A stretch of 30,532 nt of DNA, taken from NCBI GenBank assembly GCA_900551815.1, contig URXE01000028.1:1-30532 (forward strand), given 5' to 3'. Positions within the stretch are counted from its first letter, which is position 1. Every line of letters starts with the position of its first letter. The notes under the pieces were generated by a model. It was not told the DNA's origin, did not search any database, and saw nothing but the letters and a program-made list of their open reading frames with translations. Both the position numbers and the translations under genes were made by a program. Shown here piece after piece: positions 1 through 7,865 of this stretch. This DNA is from an uncultured Collinsella sp. (GTDB taxonomy: Bacteria > Actinomycetota > Coriobacteriia > Coriobacteriales > Coriobacteriaceae).

Positions 1-38
1 CTTAGTCTCGTGGGCTCGGAGATGTGTATAAGAGACAG
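1..38 (+). other. Illumina Nextera adapter at contig end (artefact)
   Basis: Bases 5-38 match the Nextera read-2 transposase adapter exactly, ending in the 19-base Tn5 mosaic end (20-38). Bases 1-4 (ctta) agree with the last four bases of the i7 index in adapter N701. This is library sequence left on the contig, so genome sequence begins at 39. Read on the minus strand it adds a false tail, CLLYTSPSPRD, to the leuS product. The match is recalled from the known adapter, not searched. Confidence 0.97.
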
Positions 39-1129
39 TCACCGCACGGAACAGCCATAACGGCACCCGTGCCGTAATCGGCAACGACATAGTCGGCAAC
101 CCAAATAGGCAGCTTTTCGCCATTGATGGGATTGACCGCGTAACGGCCGGTGAACTCTCCGTGCTTTTCGTGGTCACCCTGAGCGCGCTGCACCGCGGTG
201 ATCTTCTTGGAGGCCTCGACGAGGTCCATAACCGGCTTCTCGTATTCGGTACCCTCGACAAGCGCCGCGAGACCCTTGTATTCAGGAGCAAGCACGAAGA
301 AGCTCGCGCCGAACAGCGTGTCGGCACGCGTGGTGAACACGGTGATCAGGTCGTCTTCCGTGGGGTTCTCAGGCGCATTGCCCTGCTTGTCGCACAGCGT
401 GAACTTCACTTCAGCGCCCTCGGAACGGCCGATCCAGTTCGCCTGCATCTGCTTGACTCGCTCCGGCCAGCCGTCCAGCTGGTCCAGGTCGTCCAGAAGC
501 TCCTGCGCGTAGTCGGTGATCTTGAGATACTACTGCGTCAGGTCGCGCTTCTCGACGGCGCTGTGGCAACGCCAGCACTCGCCCTCGGTGACCTGCTCGT
601 TGGCCAGAACGGTCTTGCAGGTGGGGCACCAGTTGACCGGGTTCTTCTTACGGTAGACCAGGCCCTTTTCCCACATCTTCTCAAAGATCCACTGGCCCCA
701 GCGGTAATAGTCGGGGCTGCAGGTCTTGACCATGCGATCCAGATCGTAGGAGAAGCCCATGCGCTTCATCGTGGCAAGCGCCTGATCCATGTTCTTATAC
801 GTCCAGGCGGCAGCCTGCGTATTGTGCTTGATGGCGGCGTTCTCGGCGGGCAGGCCAAAGGCATCGAAGCCGATGGGGTGCAGCACGTCGTAGCCGCGCA
901 TGCGGGCCTGACGGGCCATGGCATCGCCGATGGTGTAGTTGCGCGCGTGACCCATGTGCAGGTCGCCCGACGGATACGGGAACATCTCGAGCACGTACTT
1001 CTTGGGCTTACTGTCGTCGGTGTCGACGGCAAAGAGGTTGGAGTCCTCCCAGGCCTTCATCCACCTGGACTCAATGGCCTGCGCGTCGTAGGCAGGGATC
1101 TCGTCCTTATGATCTGTGCAATCGCACAT
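39..1129 (-). pseudogene. leuS: Leucyl-tRNA synthetase, 5' part, interrupted by amber stop and cut by contig end
   Basis: Leucyl-tRNA synthetase charges tRNA-Leu in the cytoplasm and is essential. The ATG at 1129 follows an AAAGGAG ribosome site. Class I HMGH (residues 58-61, inside PYPSGDLHMGHARN) and the zinc cluster CPTC...CWRC are present. The frame then meets TAG at 530-532, codon 200, where the family has Trp (QWF-KIT; here Q-stop-YLKIT). Beyond it the same frame continues perfectly through DELL/WPERVK-like sequence, NWIGRSEG, the editing-domain peptide TTRADTLFGASF and GTGAVMAVP, until the adapter at 38. A single C-to-T change on the plus strand (TGG to TAG) explains the break. Only about 363 of some 800+ codons are in the window. 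Because the gene is essential, sequencing or assembly error near a contig end is the likelier reading than a true null allele. Confidence 0.92.
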
Positions 1130-1155
1130 ATCAGCTCCTTTGTTATCTCGGTTGG

Positions 1156-1274
1156 GGCGGGGCGTTCTTACCTTTACTCGCTGCTGCGGACAGTCCTGCG
1201 CAAGACGAAGAGCACATTTAGTGCTCTTCTTTGCGTGCGGAACTTGCAGCGAGCAAAGGTAAGAACGCCCCGCC
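1156..1274. repeat. Long inverted repeat with nested hairpin in leuS leader
   Basis: Arms 1156-1184 and 1246-1274 pair over 29 positions. The only mismatch (1176/1254) becomes a U-G wobble in the leuS-strand RNA. Inside lies a second perfect hairpin, 9-bp stem with 5-nt loop (1207-1229), flanked by a short CGCAA/TTGCG pairing. The structure ends 26 nt before the leuS ribosome site region and has no U-tract, so it is not a simple terminator. No T-box core (GGGTGGNACCGCG-like) is visible. It may be a leader regulatory RNA or a mobile palindromic repeat. Confidence 0.75.
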
Positions 1275-1310
1275 ACATCGTTAACTCGCATGATGATAGC
1301 AAATACGACA

Positions 1311-1343
1311 AGCGAGATGCCTGCGACTTGCAGGCATCTCGCT
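1311..1343 (-). terminator. Strong hairpin downstream of guaB, likely terminator
   Basis: A perfect 14-bp stem (1311-1324 with 1330-1343) encloses a 5-nt loop, about 160 bp past the guaB stop. On the minus strand it is followed by TGTCGTATTTG, a weak U-rich tract; on the plus strand by TTTATCT. It most likely ends transcription arriving from guaB before leuS. The weak U-tract keeps confidence moderate. Confidence 0.5.
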
Positions 1344-1401
1344 TTATCTAAATAACGTGGTTGTGAATCAACCGCTATTTGTTACCGTCCAAGCATGCCC
1401 G

Positions 1402-1500
1402 GGTTTTCCAAGTGTCGCAGATTGCCGTGAAAGAGGAGCGACGCGTACTTTGGTACGCGAGCGACGGTTTGAACGGCAAGGTGCGGTGCTTGGGAAAGCC
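1402..1500. repeat. Structured intergenic element just after guaB
   Basis: Imperfect inverted arms (about 1402-1428 and 1473-1500, sharing GG-TTT-CC-AAG and the TGCCGT/ACGGCA ends) enclose a perfect GCGTAC-TTTG-GTACGC hairpin near 1443-1458. It begins 3 nt past the guaB stop. No ORF of recognisable type occupies it. It could be a structured 3' end, a small RNA or an interspersed palindromic repeat; nothing in one window decides this. Confidence 0.45.
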
Positions 1501-1502
1501 GC

Positions 1503-3014
1503 CTAGCGGTAGCTGACGCTCTGCTGGGAATCCTTGACGACTACGTCGTGGGCGCCGCCTTCGACGATGGAGGTGGAGCTGACCAGGGTCAGGCGTGCCT
1601 TTTCCTGGAGCTCGGGGATCGAGAGGGCACCGCAGTTGCACATCGTGGACTTAACCTTGTAAAGCGTGCCGCCCACGCCGTCCTTGAGGGAGCCGGCGTA
1701 CGGGACGTAGGAGTCGACGCCCTCGACGAAGCTGAGCTTCGCGGCACCGCCCAGGTCGTAGCGCTGCCAGTTGCGGGCACGCGCGGAACCCTCACCCCAG
1801 TACTCCTTCATGTACTGGCCGTTGACGTTGACGCGCTCGGTCGGGCTCTCGTCGAAACGGGCGAAGTAGCGGCCCAGCATCATAAAGTCAGCACCCATGG
1901 CAAGGGCGAGCGTCATGTGGTAGTCGTAGACGATACCGCCGTCGGAGCACACGGGCACGTAGACGCCGGTCTCCTCGTAGTACTCGTCGCGAGCACGGCA
2001 GACGTCGATCAGCGCGGTGGCCTGGCCACGGCCGATGCCCTTGGTCTCGCGGGTAATGCAGATGGAACCGCCGCCGATACCGACCTTGATGAAGTCGGCA
2101 CCGCAGTCTGCCAGGAAGCGGAAGCCCTCGGCGTCGACGACGTTACCGGCACCGACCTTGACGTCCTCGCCGTAGTTGGCGCGAATCCACTCAATGGTGC
2201 GCTTCTGCCACTCGCTGAAGCCCTCGGAAGAGTCGATGCACAGGACGTCGGCGCCGGCCTCGATGAGCAGCGGCACGCGCTCGGCATAGTCACGGGTGTT
2301 GATGCCGGCGCCGACCATGTAGCGCTTGTCGCCGTCGAGCAGCTCGTTGGGGTTGGTCTTGTGGCTGTCGTAGTCCTTGCGGAAGACGATACCCATCAGG
2401 TGATCGTAGTCGTCGACGATGGGCAGGGCGTTGAGCTTATTGTCCCAGATGACGTCGTTAGCAACCTTGAGGCTGATGTTCTTGTCGCCCACGATGAGCT
2501 GCTCACGCGGGGTCATGAACTCGGAGACCTTCGTCTGGTGGTCATCGCGGCTGGGGCGATAGTCACGGCTGGTGACGATGCCAAGGAGCTTACCCTTGGG
2601 AGTGCCGTCGTCGGTGACCGGCATGGTGGAGTGACCGGTCTTCTCCTTGAGCTCGATGACCTGCTCCATGGTCATATCGGGGGTCAGCGTGGAATCGGAC
2701 TGAACGAAGCCAGCCTTGTGATCCTTGACGGCCTTGACCATGGCGGCCTCGGACTCGGCGCTCTGGGAACCGTAGATGAAGGACAGGCCACCCTCGGTAG
2801 CGAGCGCGACACCCATGTCGACGCCCGAGACGGACTGCATGATGGCGGAAACCATGGGGATGTTCAGGGTGATTGCCGGCTTCTCACCGCGCTTAAAGCG
2901 GGTCAGCGGCGTCTTAAGAGAGACGTTGTTGGGGATGCACTGCGAGGACGAGTAACCAGGAACCAGCAGATACTCCGAAAACGTGTGGGACTCACCGGGA
3001 AAGAACGTAGCCAT
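1503..3014 (-). CDS. guaB: Inosine-5'-monophosphate dehydrogenase
   Basis: This enzyme oxidises IMP to XMP with NAD+, the committed step of GMP synthesis in the cytoplasm. The 503-residue product has the usual IMPDH layout: a (beta/alpha)8 barrel interrupted at about residues 105-225 by two CBS regulatory domains (LLGIVTSRDYRPSRDD..., LNALPIVDDYDHLMGIV). The catalytic loop GIGGGSICITRETKGIGRG carries the nucleophilic Cys319. The later FMMLGRYFARFDESP and the flap-like GSARARNWQRY segment also fit the long IMPDH form. The ATG at 3014 follows AAGGAG with a 4-nt gap. The gene stands alone. No purine riboswitch was seen upstream. Confidence 0.96.
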   Translation of the reverse strand: MATFFPGESHTFSEYLLVPGYSSSQCIPNNVSLKTPLTRFKRGEKPAITLNIPMVSAIMQSVSGVDMGVALATEGGLSFIYGSQSAESEAAMVKAVKDHKAGFVQSDSTLTPDMTMEQVIELKEKTGHSTMPVTDDGTPKGKLLGIVTSRDYRPSRDDHQTKVSEFMTPREQLIVGDKNISLKVANDVIWDNKLNALPIVDDYDHLMGIVFRKDYDSHKTNPNELLDGDKRYMVGAGINTRDYAERVPLLIEAGADVLCIDSSEGFSEWQKRTIEWIRANYGEDVKVGAGNVVDAEGFRFLADCGADFIKVGIGGGSICITRETKGIGRGQATALIDVCRARDEYYEETGVYVPVCSDGGIVYDYHMTLALAMGADFMMLGRYFARFDESPTERVNVNGQYMKEYWGEGSARARNWQRYDLGGAAKLSFVEGVDSYVPYAGSLKDGVGGTLYKVKSTMCNCGALSIPELQEKARLTLVSSTSIVEGGAHDVVVKDSQQSVSYR

Positions 3015-3207
3015 GTTTCTCCTTTTTCCATGCGACCGGTCGGCTGCAGGCCTCGTAGGACCCAGCCCAACCTTGGGCGCCCAATACTGGGGAAGTATCT
3101 TAACGCACTTTGACTGCTACAATGCATGATTTAAGAAGAGCACACGAGGGTTTGACGCAGGCTTTGCGTTTGCCCAGCAAATACTTTAGCGGGGAGACGT
3201 GGAGCAC

Positions 3208-3558
3208 ATGGAGTACAAGACGACGGCAAAGTTGGTCATTCAAGCGTGCGACAAGGATCTGCCGGGCGTGTTCGGCCACGGCTGCGTCTTGCTGCTGCAA
3301 GGCATAGCCCGCGAGCGCTCGCTCAACCGCGCCGCCAAGAGCATGGGTATGGCGTATTCCAAGGCCTGGCGCATTGTGAACGAGGCCGAAGGTCAGCTGG
3401 GCTGCAAGCTCATCGAGCGCGACGGAGCCCGCGGATCCACCCTCACCCCCGCCGGCGAGCGAGCCATCGAAGTCTACGAAACCCTCCAGGCCGACATCAA
3501 CAACGTCATCGCCACCAAAGCCGACGCCCTCATCGCCACCATCAACCAGAGTAGCTAA
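3208..3558 (+). CDS. Small winged-helix regulator (ModE N-terminal / LysR-type HTH)
   Basis: The 116-residue protein is a single winged helix-turn-helix domain of the ModE N-terminal kind: an HGCVLLLQGIARERSLNRAAKSMGMAYSKAWRIVNEAE-type helix set followed by the wing LIERDGARGSTLTPAGERAIEVYE. It has no molybdate-binding (TOBE) domain and no LysR effector domain, so its ligand, if any, is unknown. The ATG at 3208 is chosen with GGGGAG at 3191-3196 upstream; an in-frame GTG at 3199 is possible but has almost no spacing. It is the only plus-strand gene in the first 23 kb. Its stop codon (3556-3558) lies inside the left arm of the inverted repeat at 3550-3660, so its last residues come from that repeat. 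Confidence 0.85.
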   Translation: MEYKTTAKLVIQACDKDLPGVFGHGCVLLLQGIARERSLNRAAKSMGMAYSKAWRIVNEAEGQLGCKLIERDGARGSTLTPAGERAIEVYETLQADINNVIATKADALIATINQSS

Positions 3559-3660
3559 TTTGGGACGGGGCTTTTTTAGCTACCCATCCAGAGCATTCAT
3601 GACTCATAGCCAAAAATTGACATTGGGAAGCTAAATAAGCCCCGTCCCAAATTAGCTACT
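3550..3660. repeat. 32-bp inverted repeat supplying stop codons to two convergent genes
   Basis: Arms 3550-3581 and 3629-3660 pair over 32 positions with one mismatch (3574/3636), around a 47-nt loop. Each arm has the GGGACGGGGC core next to a T/A run, so it can act as a bidirectional terminator. The left arm contains the TAA of the regulator (3556-3558) and the right arm the TAG of the PLP protein (3656-3658). The length and near-perfect symmetry also suit a small mobile palindrome. Confidence 0.85.
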
Positions 3661-4648
3661 TGCGGAGGGCGTTGTCTAGGGTGGACGCTACGACCAGGGG
3701 GTTGTCGGTGCCGCTGAAGAGGCGGATGGTGCTCCCCTGCTTGCCGCGTGGGGCCGAAAGGCGCGTTGTTGCGCCGCCGGCGGGTGATGTGCGGAATTCG
3801 TCCGGCAGTATGCTGAAGAATTCGCCTGCGGTGCAGTCCATCAGGTCAAACTCTACTGCCGGGCCAAAACCGTGCTCCAGGATGCCGGTCGCGATGGCAT
3901 GGTCGGGATGCGAGATCAGCCCGGGATAGCGCACGTTGCGCACCATTTCGTTGGCGGCCAGATACTCGGCCAGCGCACGGGCGCGGTCGAAGTGCGCCTG
4001 CATGCGGGCTTCGAGCGTATCGAGCCCGCGTTCTAGAACCTCGGCCTCATCGGAGGACAAATCGAGCGCGGCCAATCCGCACCCATCGAGCAGCGCATGC
4101 GCGCACTCGGCAGCAGCATCCACACGATGGCGCTTGAGCTGCGAGCGCGCGACCGACACCGCCACAAGCTTGCGCGGCGCCCCACCGGCGCACGCGCGGT
4201 CGAGCGCCTCGAGCGACAGCGCGGCACCCAGCCGCAGCGGATCGCAGCCAAAGACGTTAGCCACGGTGTTGTCCACAACCAGCAGCGCATGCGTCTCACG
4301 AGCCGCGCGGCCCAGAGCGCGAAGATCGGGCACACGCAAGCCAAAGCCACCGATTGAGTTCACAAACCACCACAGGTGCGGCCCCTCGGCATCAAACGAA
4401 GCATCGAAGCCCTCGGACGCAGCAGCAAACGCTGTAACCGACGGCTCCCCCACCATAGCCACGTCGCAGCCATCAAAGCCGCGCACAAACGCATCGGCAA
4501 AGTCATCCGCAAAGGCCACCAGGCGGTCACCGGGACGCACGATTCCCAGCAGCGACAGCGCCGCCGGCACATGCGAAGCCGCAACAAGACGCGCCTCACG
4601 CGCGCCGGCTTTCAAAGCCCAGGCATCTTCTAGCTGCTGCACGCCCAT
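3656..4648 (-). CDS. Cys/Met-metabolism PLP-enzyme-like protein, atypical active site
   Basis: The 330-residue product follows the fold of the cystathionine gamma-synthase family: LLVVDNTVANVFGCDPLRLGA (pyridine-binding Asp region), MQAHFDRARALAEYLAANEMVRNVRYPGLISHPDHAIA, GFGPAVEFDL and the C-terminal IRLFSGTDNP (carboxylate-binding Arg region). Where the family has the PLP-lysine motif (S-x-T-K after the GAD segment), it has LSLEALDRACAGGAPRKLVAVSVARSQLK instead, so the Schiff-base lysine is not evident. It may be a degenerate or repurposed enzyme. The ATG at 4648 follows AAGGGA with good spacing. An ATG further upstream would start inside the terminator at 4665-4705 and is rejected. Substrate unknown. 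Confidence 0.75.
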   Translation of the reverse strand: MGVQQLEDAWALKAGAREARLVAASHVPAALSLLGIVRPGDRLVAFADDFADAFVRGFDGCDVAMVGEPSVTAFAAASEGFDASFDAEGPHLWWFVNSIGGFGLRVPDLRALGRAARETHALLVVDNTVANVFGCDPLRLGAALSLEALDRACAGGAPRKLVAVSVARSQLKRHRVDAAAECAHALLDGCGLAALDLSSDEAEVLERGLDTLEARMQAHFDRARALAEYLAANEMVRNVRYPGLISHPDHAIATGILEHGFGPAVEFDLMDCTAGEFFSILPDEFRTSPAGGATTRLSAPRGKQGSTIRLFSGTDNPLVVASTLDNALRK

Positions 4649-4664
4649 ACGGTACCGTCCCTTC

Positions 4665-4705
4665 AAAACAAAAACCCACGATGCGGGTGTTTCCCGCATC
4701 GTGGG
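4665..4705 (-). terminator. Rho-independent terminator after scrB
   Basis: A perfect 13-bp stem (4675-4687 with 4693-4705) with a 5-nt loop is followed on the minus strand by TTTTTGTTTT (4665-4674). It lies 39 bp past the GH32 stop and separates the sucrose operon from the PLP protein gene. Confidence 0.93.
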
Positions 4706-4743
4706 CAACGGCTGCAGTATAGCGCCGATATGCGACGAATCGA

Positions 4744-6276
4744 CTAAATGTTGAGCGTGTGATAGATCACGCTCGCACCCGGAGCGTCAACGGACAAGCC
4801 ATAAGTCTCGGGATAGATGCGCGTCGAAAACACGAGCGCGCCATCGTTCACAAACACCTCGACCGACGAGACATCGCCGACAATGCGCACGTTACGAACC
4901 TCGTCGACGGGCTCCCAGCGCACGGTGCGACCGCAGCCGGCAGAAGCGCGACCCTCATCGGTAAATCGCATCTCAAAGCGCGAGGGCAGTTCGCCCTCGG
5001 CGAGCACAAACGCCAGCTTCAGCTCGCCGTCAACGATCGCGGTAAACGTGCCGCCGACACCGTCGACAACAACGTCAAAGCAGGTATCGTCGGCAACCTC
5101 CAACGAGCCCTCCCCCACACGCACCGAGGCATAATGGTGCTCGATCTCGCGCGCCGGCTGCTGCAGCACCACGCCGCCGGCACCGGCTGTAAGCTCACGC
5201 GGCACCGTCATGCAGTGCTGCCAGCCGCACACCACGGTGGGTACGTTGCCATAGGTCGGCTCATCGGGCATGCCCATCCAGCCGATTAGAATATGGCGAC
5301 CGTCCTCGGACGTAAACTCCTGCGGAGCATAGAAGTCAAAACCGGCGTCCCACAGACGGAAATCGCCCAGCTCATAGGCACCGTCACCACCGGTAATGTC
5401 GCCCGTTACAGGCATGTAGCCAGCGGCATACACATTGCCGCGGTCCCAACGACCGCCCTCGAGCCCCTGGGGGGAGAAGGACAGCCACTTCGCCGGTACA
5501 CCGCCATCCGTCTCAATCTCCAGATACCCCGGGCACTCCCACATAAAGCCAAAACGCTCGGGCGTAGACACGCGGCTCTCGAGCTCCCAGCTCAGCATAT
5601 CGGCCGAGCCATACACCAGGATCTCGCCCACATCGCGCCCGGCACCCTCGCCATGCATGGCGCAAAAACGGCTCTCGACGTGCGGCCCGTCAACTCGACG
5701 ACGCGCGCCCAGCACCATGTGATAACGCCCATCATCATCGCGCCACACCTTGGGGTCACGCACGTGGCAGGTCAAATCCTCGGGATAATCCTCGGACGCC
5801 AGCACCACGCGCTTTTGGCTAAACGTCTGTCCATCGGCGCTCTCGACATACACGGTATCGGCGCGACGGCCGGTGTTGACATAGTCATAAACGCCGTCCG
5901 CATCGGGGAGCTTAACGTTGCCGGTATAGAGCACGCGAATGCGACCGTCCTCGACCAATGCCGAGCCCGAGTACACACCATGGCAGTCGAACGGCTCATC
6001 GGGAAGCAGCGGCGCGCCAACATATTCCCAGTTCATAAGGTCGCGGCTCGTGGCATGGCCCCACATCTTGACGCCGCCGTTCACATCAAACGGAGCATAC
6101 TGGAAGTATGCGTGAAACACGCTATTGGCCTGACAAAGACCGTTGGGGTCGTTGAGCCAGCCCGCCGGCGGCATAATATGGAAGCGCTGGCCATATGCGC
6201 CATGACCGCACTCAGAGGCGGCGGCGTCAACAGCGGCGACCAGCTTTGCAAGGTCGCGACCAAGTGCATTAGACAT
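4744..6276 (-). CDS. scrB: Sucrose-6-phosphate hydrolase, GH32
   Basis: This cytoplasmic beta-fructosidase splits sucrose-6-phosphate from the PTS into glucose-6-phosphate and fructose. All three GH32 catalytic signatures are seen: WLNDPNG with nucleophile Asp43, RDP with Asp174 (transition-state stabiliser) and ECPG with Glu247 (acid/base). The five-bladed propeller is followed by a C-terminal beta-sandwich from about residue 365 (GVVLQQPAREIE...VEVFVNDGALVFSTRIYP), giving a normal length of 510 residues. There is no signal peptide, which fits a phospho-sugar substrate. It follows the EIIBC gene by 106 bp on the same strand; AGGA 7 nt upstream supports the ATG at 6276. It should share ScrR control. 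Confidence 0.94.
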   Translation of the reverse strand: MSNALGRDLAKLVAAVDAAASECGHGAYGQRFHIMPPAGWLNDPNGLCQANSVFHAYFQYAPFDVNGGVKMWGHATSRDLMNWEYVGAPLLPDEPFDCHGVYSGSALVEDGRIRVLYTGNVKLPDADGVYDYVNTGRRADTVYVESADGQTFSQKRVVLASEDYPEDLTCHVRDPKVWRDDDGRYHMVLGARRRVDGPHVESRFCAMHGEGAGRDVGEILVYGSADMLSWELESRVSTPERFGFMWECPGYLEIETDGGVPAKWLSFSPQGLEGGRWDRGNVYAAGYMPVTGDITGGDGAYELGDFRLWDAGFDFYAPQEFTSEDGRHILIGWMGMPDEPTYGNVPTVVCGWQHCMTVPRELTAGAGGVVLQQPAREIEHHYASVRVGEGSLEVADDTCFDVVVDGVGGTFTAIVDGELKLAFVLAEGELPSRFEMRFTDEGRASAGCGRTVRWEPVDEVRNVRIVGDVSSVEVFVNDGALVFSTRIYPETYGLSVDAPGASVIYHTLNI

Positions 6277-6382
6277 ATCAAAGTCCTAACGGATCGAAAG
6301 TTATAAGGCACCAGAGATCGGCACCAGATACGGGAAACGCCCGCGAGCATACAGCCCATGGGTGTTCCTCAATCAAAAGCTC

Positions 6383-7783
6383 TTAGGCCCGCTCGGAAGC
6401 CTTAGGCTCGTCCTTGTATAGGACAAACGAGACGGCAAAGGAAACCAGCGCGGCGACCGCAAACATGATCACGTACTGCACGGGCTGGGCCAGGCACAGC
6501 AGGATACCGAAGATACCCGTAACGCCCGTGCCGGAGGCGGCCAGCGAAGTGAGCGCGCAGACCAGGGCGCCGCAACCGCCACCGATGCAGCCGGCGATGA
6601 AGGGCTTAAAGAAGCGCAGGTTCACACCAAAGATGGCAGGCTCGGTAATGCCCATGAATGCGGACAGAGCCGAAGGAAGCGCCAGGCCCTTGATCTTGGC
6701 ATCGCGGGTTTTAAAGGCAACGGCGAGTGCGGCGCCACCCTGAGCGATGTTGGCAGCGCTGGCGATGGGCAGCCAGTAGGTCACACCGTACTGGGCGAGC
6801 TGGCCCAGGTCGATGGCGGTGTACATCTGGTGGATACCGGTAACGACCGTGGGGGCATAGAACAGGCCGACGATAAAGGAACCGATGCCGAAGGGCAGGG
6901 TCAGCAGGGCCTGAATCAGACCGAGAATGGCGTTCTCGGCCCAGACAAAGATGGGGCCGACGGCAACGAGGGTCACGAGCACGGTCACGAACACCGAGAC
7001 GAGCGGGGTCACAAAGAGGTCGAACATCTCGGGGACAACCTTGTGGAGACGCTTCTCCAAGAAGGCGAGGATGGCGCAGGCGATGACGATGGGGATCACA
7101 TGGCCCTGATAACCGACCCACTCAAAGCTGTACAGTCCAGGGATGACGGTGACCATGGTCTGCACGCCCTCGGAGGCAACCGTGTAGGCGCTCTGTAGCG
7201 AGGAGTTGATGAACGCACCACCGACAACGGCGCCCAGATACGGGTTGGCGCCAAAGGCCTTAGCGGCGGAGTAACCGATCAGGATCTGCAGAATGCCAAA
7301 GGACGTGCCCGAGACCAGGTCGGCAATCTTGTAGATAAAGTTATTGGTGTCGAGCGCGATAAAGCCGTTGGAGGCCATAAAGTTGAGGGCGCTCATAATG
7401 CCCAGCAGCAGACCCGAGGCCACGATGGCAGGGATGATGGGGACAAAGACGTCGCCGAGCACCTTAATGGCGCGCATAAAGATGTTCTGCTGCTGCGCCG
7501 CGGCCTCCTTGACCTCGGCCTTGGTGGCAGCCTCGACGCCACTGAGCGCGATGAACTCCTCGTAGACCTTATTGACGGTGCCAGTGCCAAAAATAATCTG
7601 GAGCTGGCCCTGGGCTTCAAAGACGCCCTTAGCGCCGTCGATATTCTCGAGGGCCTCCTTGTCAACCTTCGCGTTATCGGCAATCACCAGGCGCAGACGC
7701 GTGGCGCAGTGTGCGGCCGAAACAACGTTGCCGGCGCCACCGATGTTGTCGAGCACCTCTTGGGCTGATTTGCGGTAGTCCAT
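6383..7783 (-). CDS. scrA: PTS sucrose-type transporter, EIIBC
   Basis: This membrane permease takes up and phosphorylates a sugar, here most likely sucrose given the GH32 and LacI neighbours. Residues 1-90 form the EIIB domain with the phospho-cysteine Cys26 in AAHCATRLRL. After a linker comes the EIIC domain (about residues 110-455) with many hydrophobic helices, GITEPAIFGVNLR and PTVVTGIHQMY, both typical of the glucose/sucrose superfamily. There is no EIIA domain at the C-terminus (466 residues), so a separate EIIA must serve it. The ATG at 7783 has AAGGG 5 nt upstream; a Met 11 codons earlier lacks such support. Sucrose specificity is inferred from context; other beta-fructosides are possible. 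Confidence 0.92.
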   Translation of the reverse strand: MDYRKSAQEVLDNIGGAGNVVSAAHCATRLRLVIADNAKVDKEALENIDGAKGVFEAQGQLQIIFGTGTVNKVYEEFIALSGVEAATKAEVKEAAAQQQNIFMRAIKVLGDVFVPIIPAIVASGLLLGIMSALNFMASNGFIALDTNNFIYKIADLVSGTSFGILQILIGYSAAKAFGANPYLGAVVGGAFINSSLQSAYTVASEGVQTMVTVIPGLYSFEWVGYQGHVIPIVIACAILAFLEKRLHKVVPEMFDLFVTPLVSVFVTVLVTLVAVGPIFVWAENAILGLIQALLTLPFGIGSFIVGLFYAPTVVTGIHQMYTAIDLGQLAQYGVTYWLPIASAANIAQGGAALAVAFKTRDAKIKGLALPSALSAFMGITEPAIFGVNLRFFKPFIAGCIGGGCGALVCALTSLAASGTGVTGIFGILLCLAQPVQYVIMFAVAALVSFAVSFVLYKDEPKASERA

Positions 7784-7839
7784 GACTTCCCTTTCCTCCA
7801 ACGGGTGCATGCGCACCCGACTACCTTTGACACTTACAC

Positions 7840-7853
7840 TGTAATCGTTTTCA
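7840..7853. promoter_or_regulatory. LacI-family operator, copy 1
   Basis: Reads TGTAATCGTTTTCA on plus, TGAAAACGATTACA on minus. It is a central-CG semi-palindrome matching the LacI/GalR and cre consensus TGWNANCGNTNWCA. It lies 57 bp upstream of the EIIBC start and is identical to copy 2, as expected for ScrR autoregulation or control of the sucrose genes. Confidence 0.85.
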
Positions 7854-7865
7854 GTTTCATATGTC

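Noticed and set aside
1143..1280. T-box riboswitch before leuS
   Set aside because: The conserved T-box core and a terminator/antiterminator pair are not present; only the long palindrome is seen.
161..1351. Plus-strand open frame opposite leuS and its leader
   Set aside because: It runs through the leuS coding sequence and the leader palindrome with no motif or ribosome site.
1548..3113. Long plus-strand open frame opposite guaB
   Set aside because: It is a shadow of guaB caused by high GC at third positions; its protein is low-complexity Val/Ala/Asp/Leu with no motif.
4649..4708. Upstream Met start for the PLP-like protein
   Set aside because: It would translate through the scrB terminator and lacks a ribosome site; the ATG at 4648 has AAGGGA.
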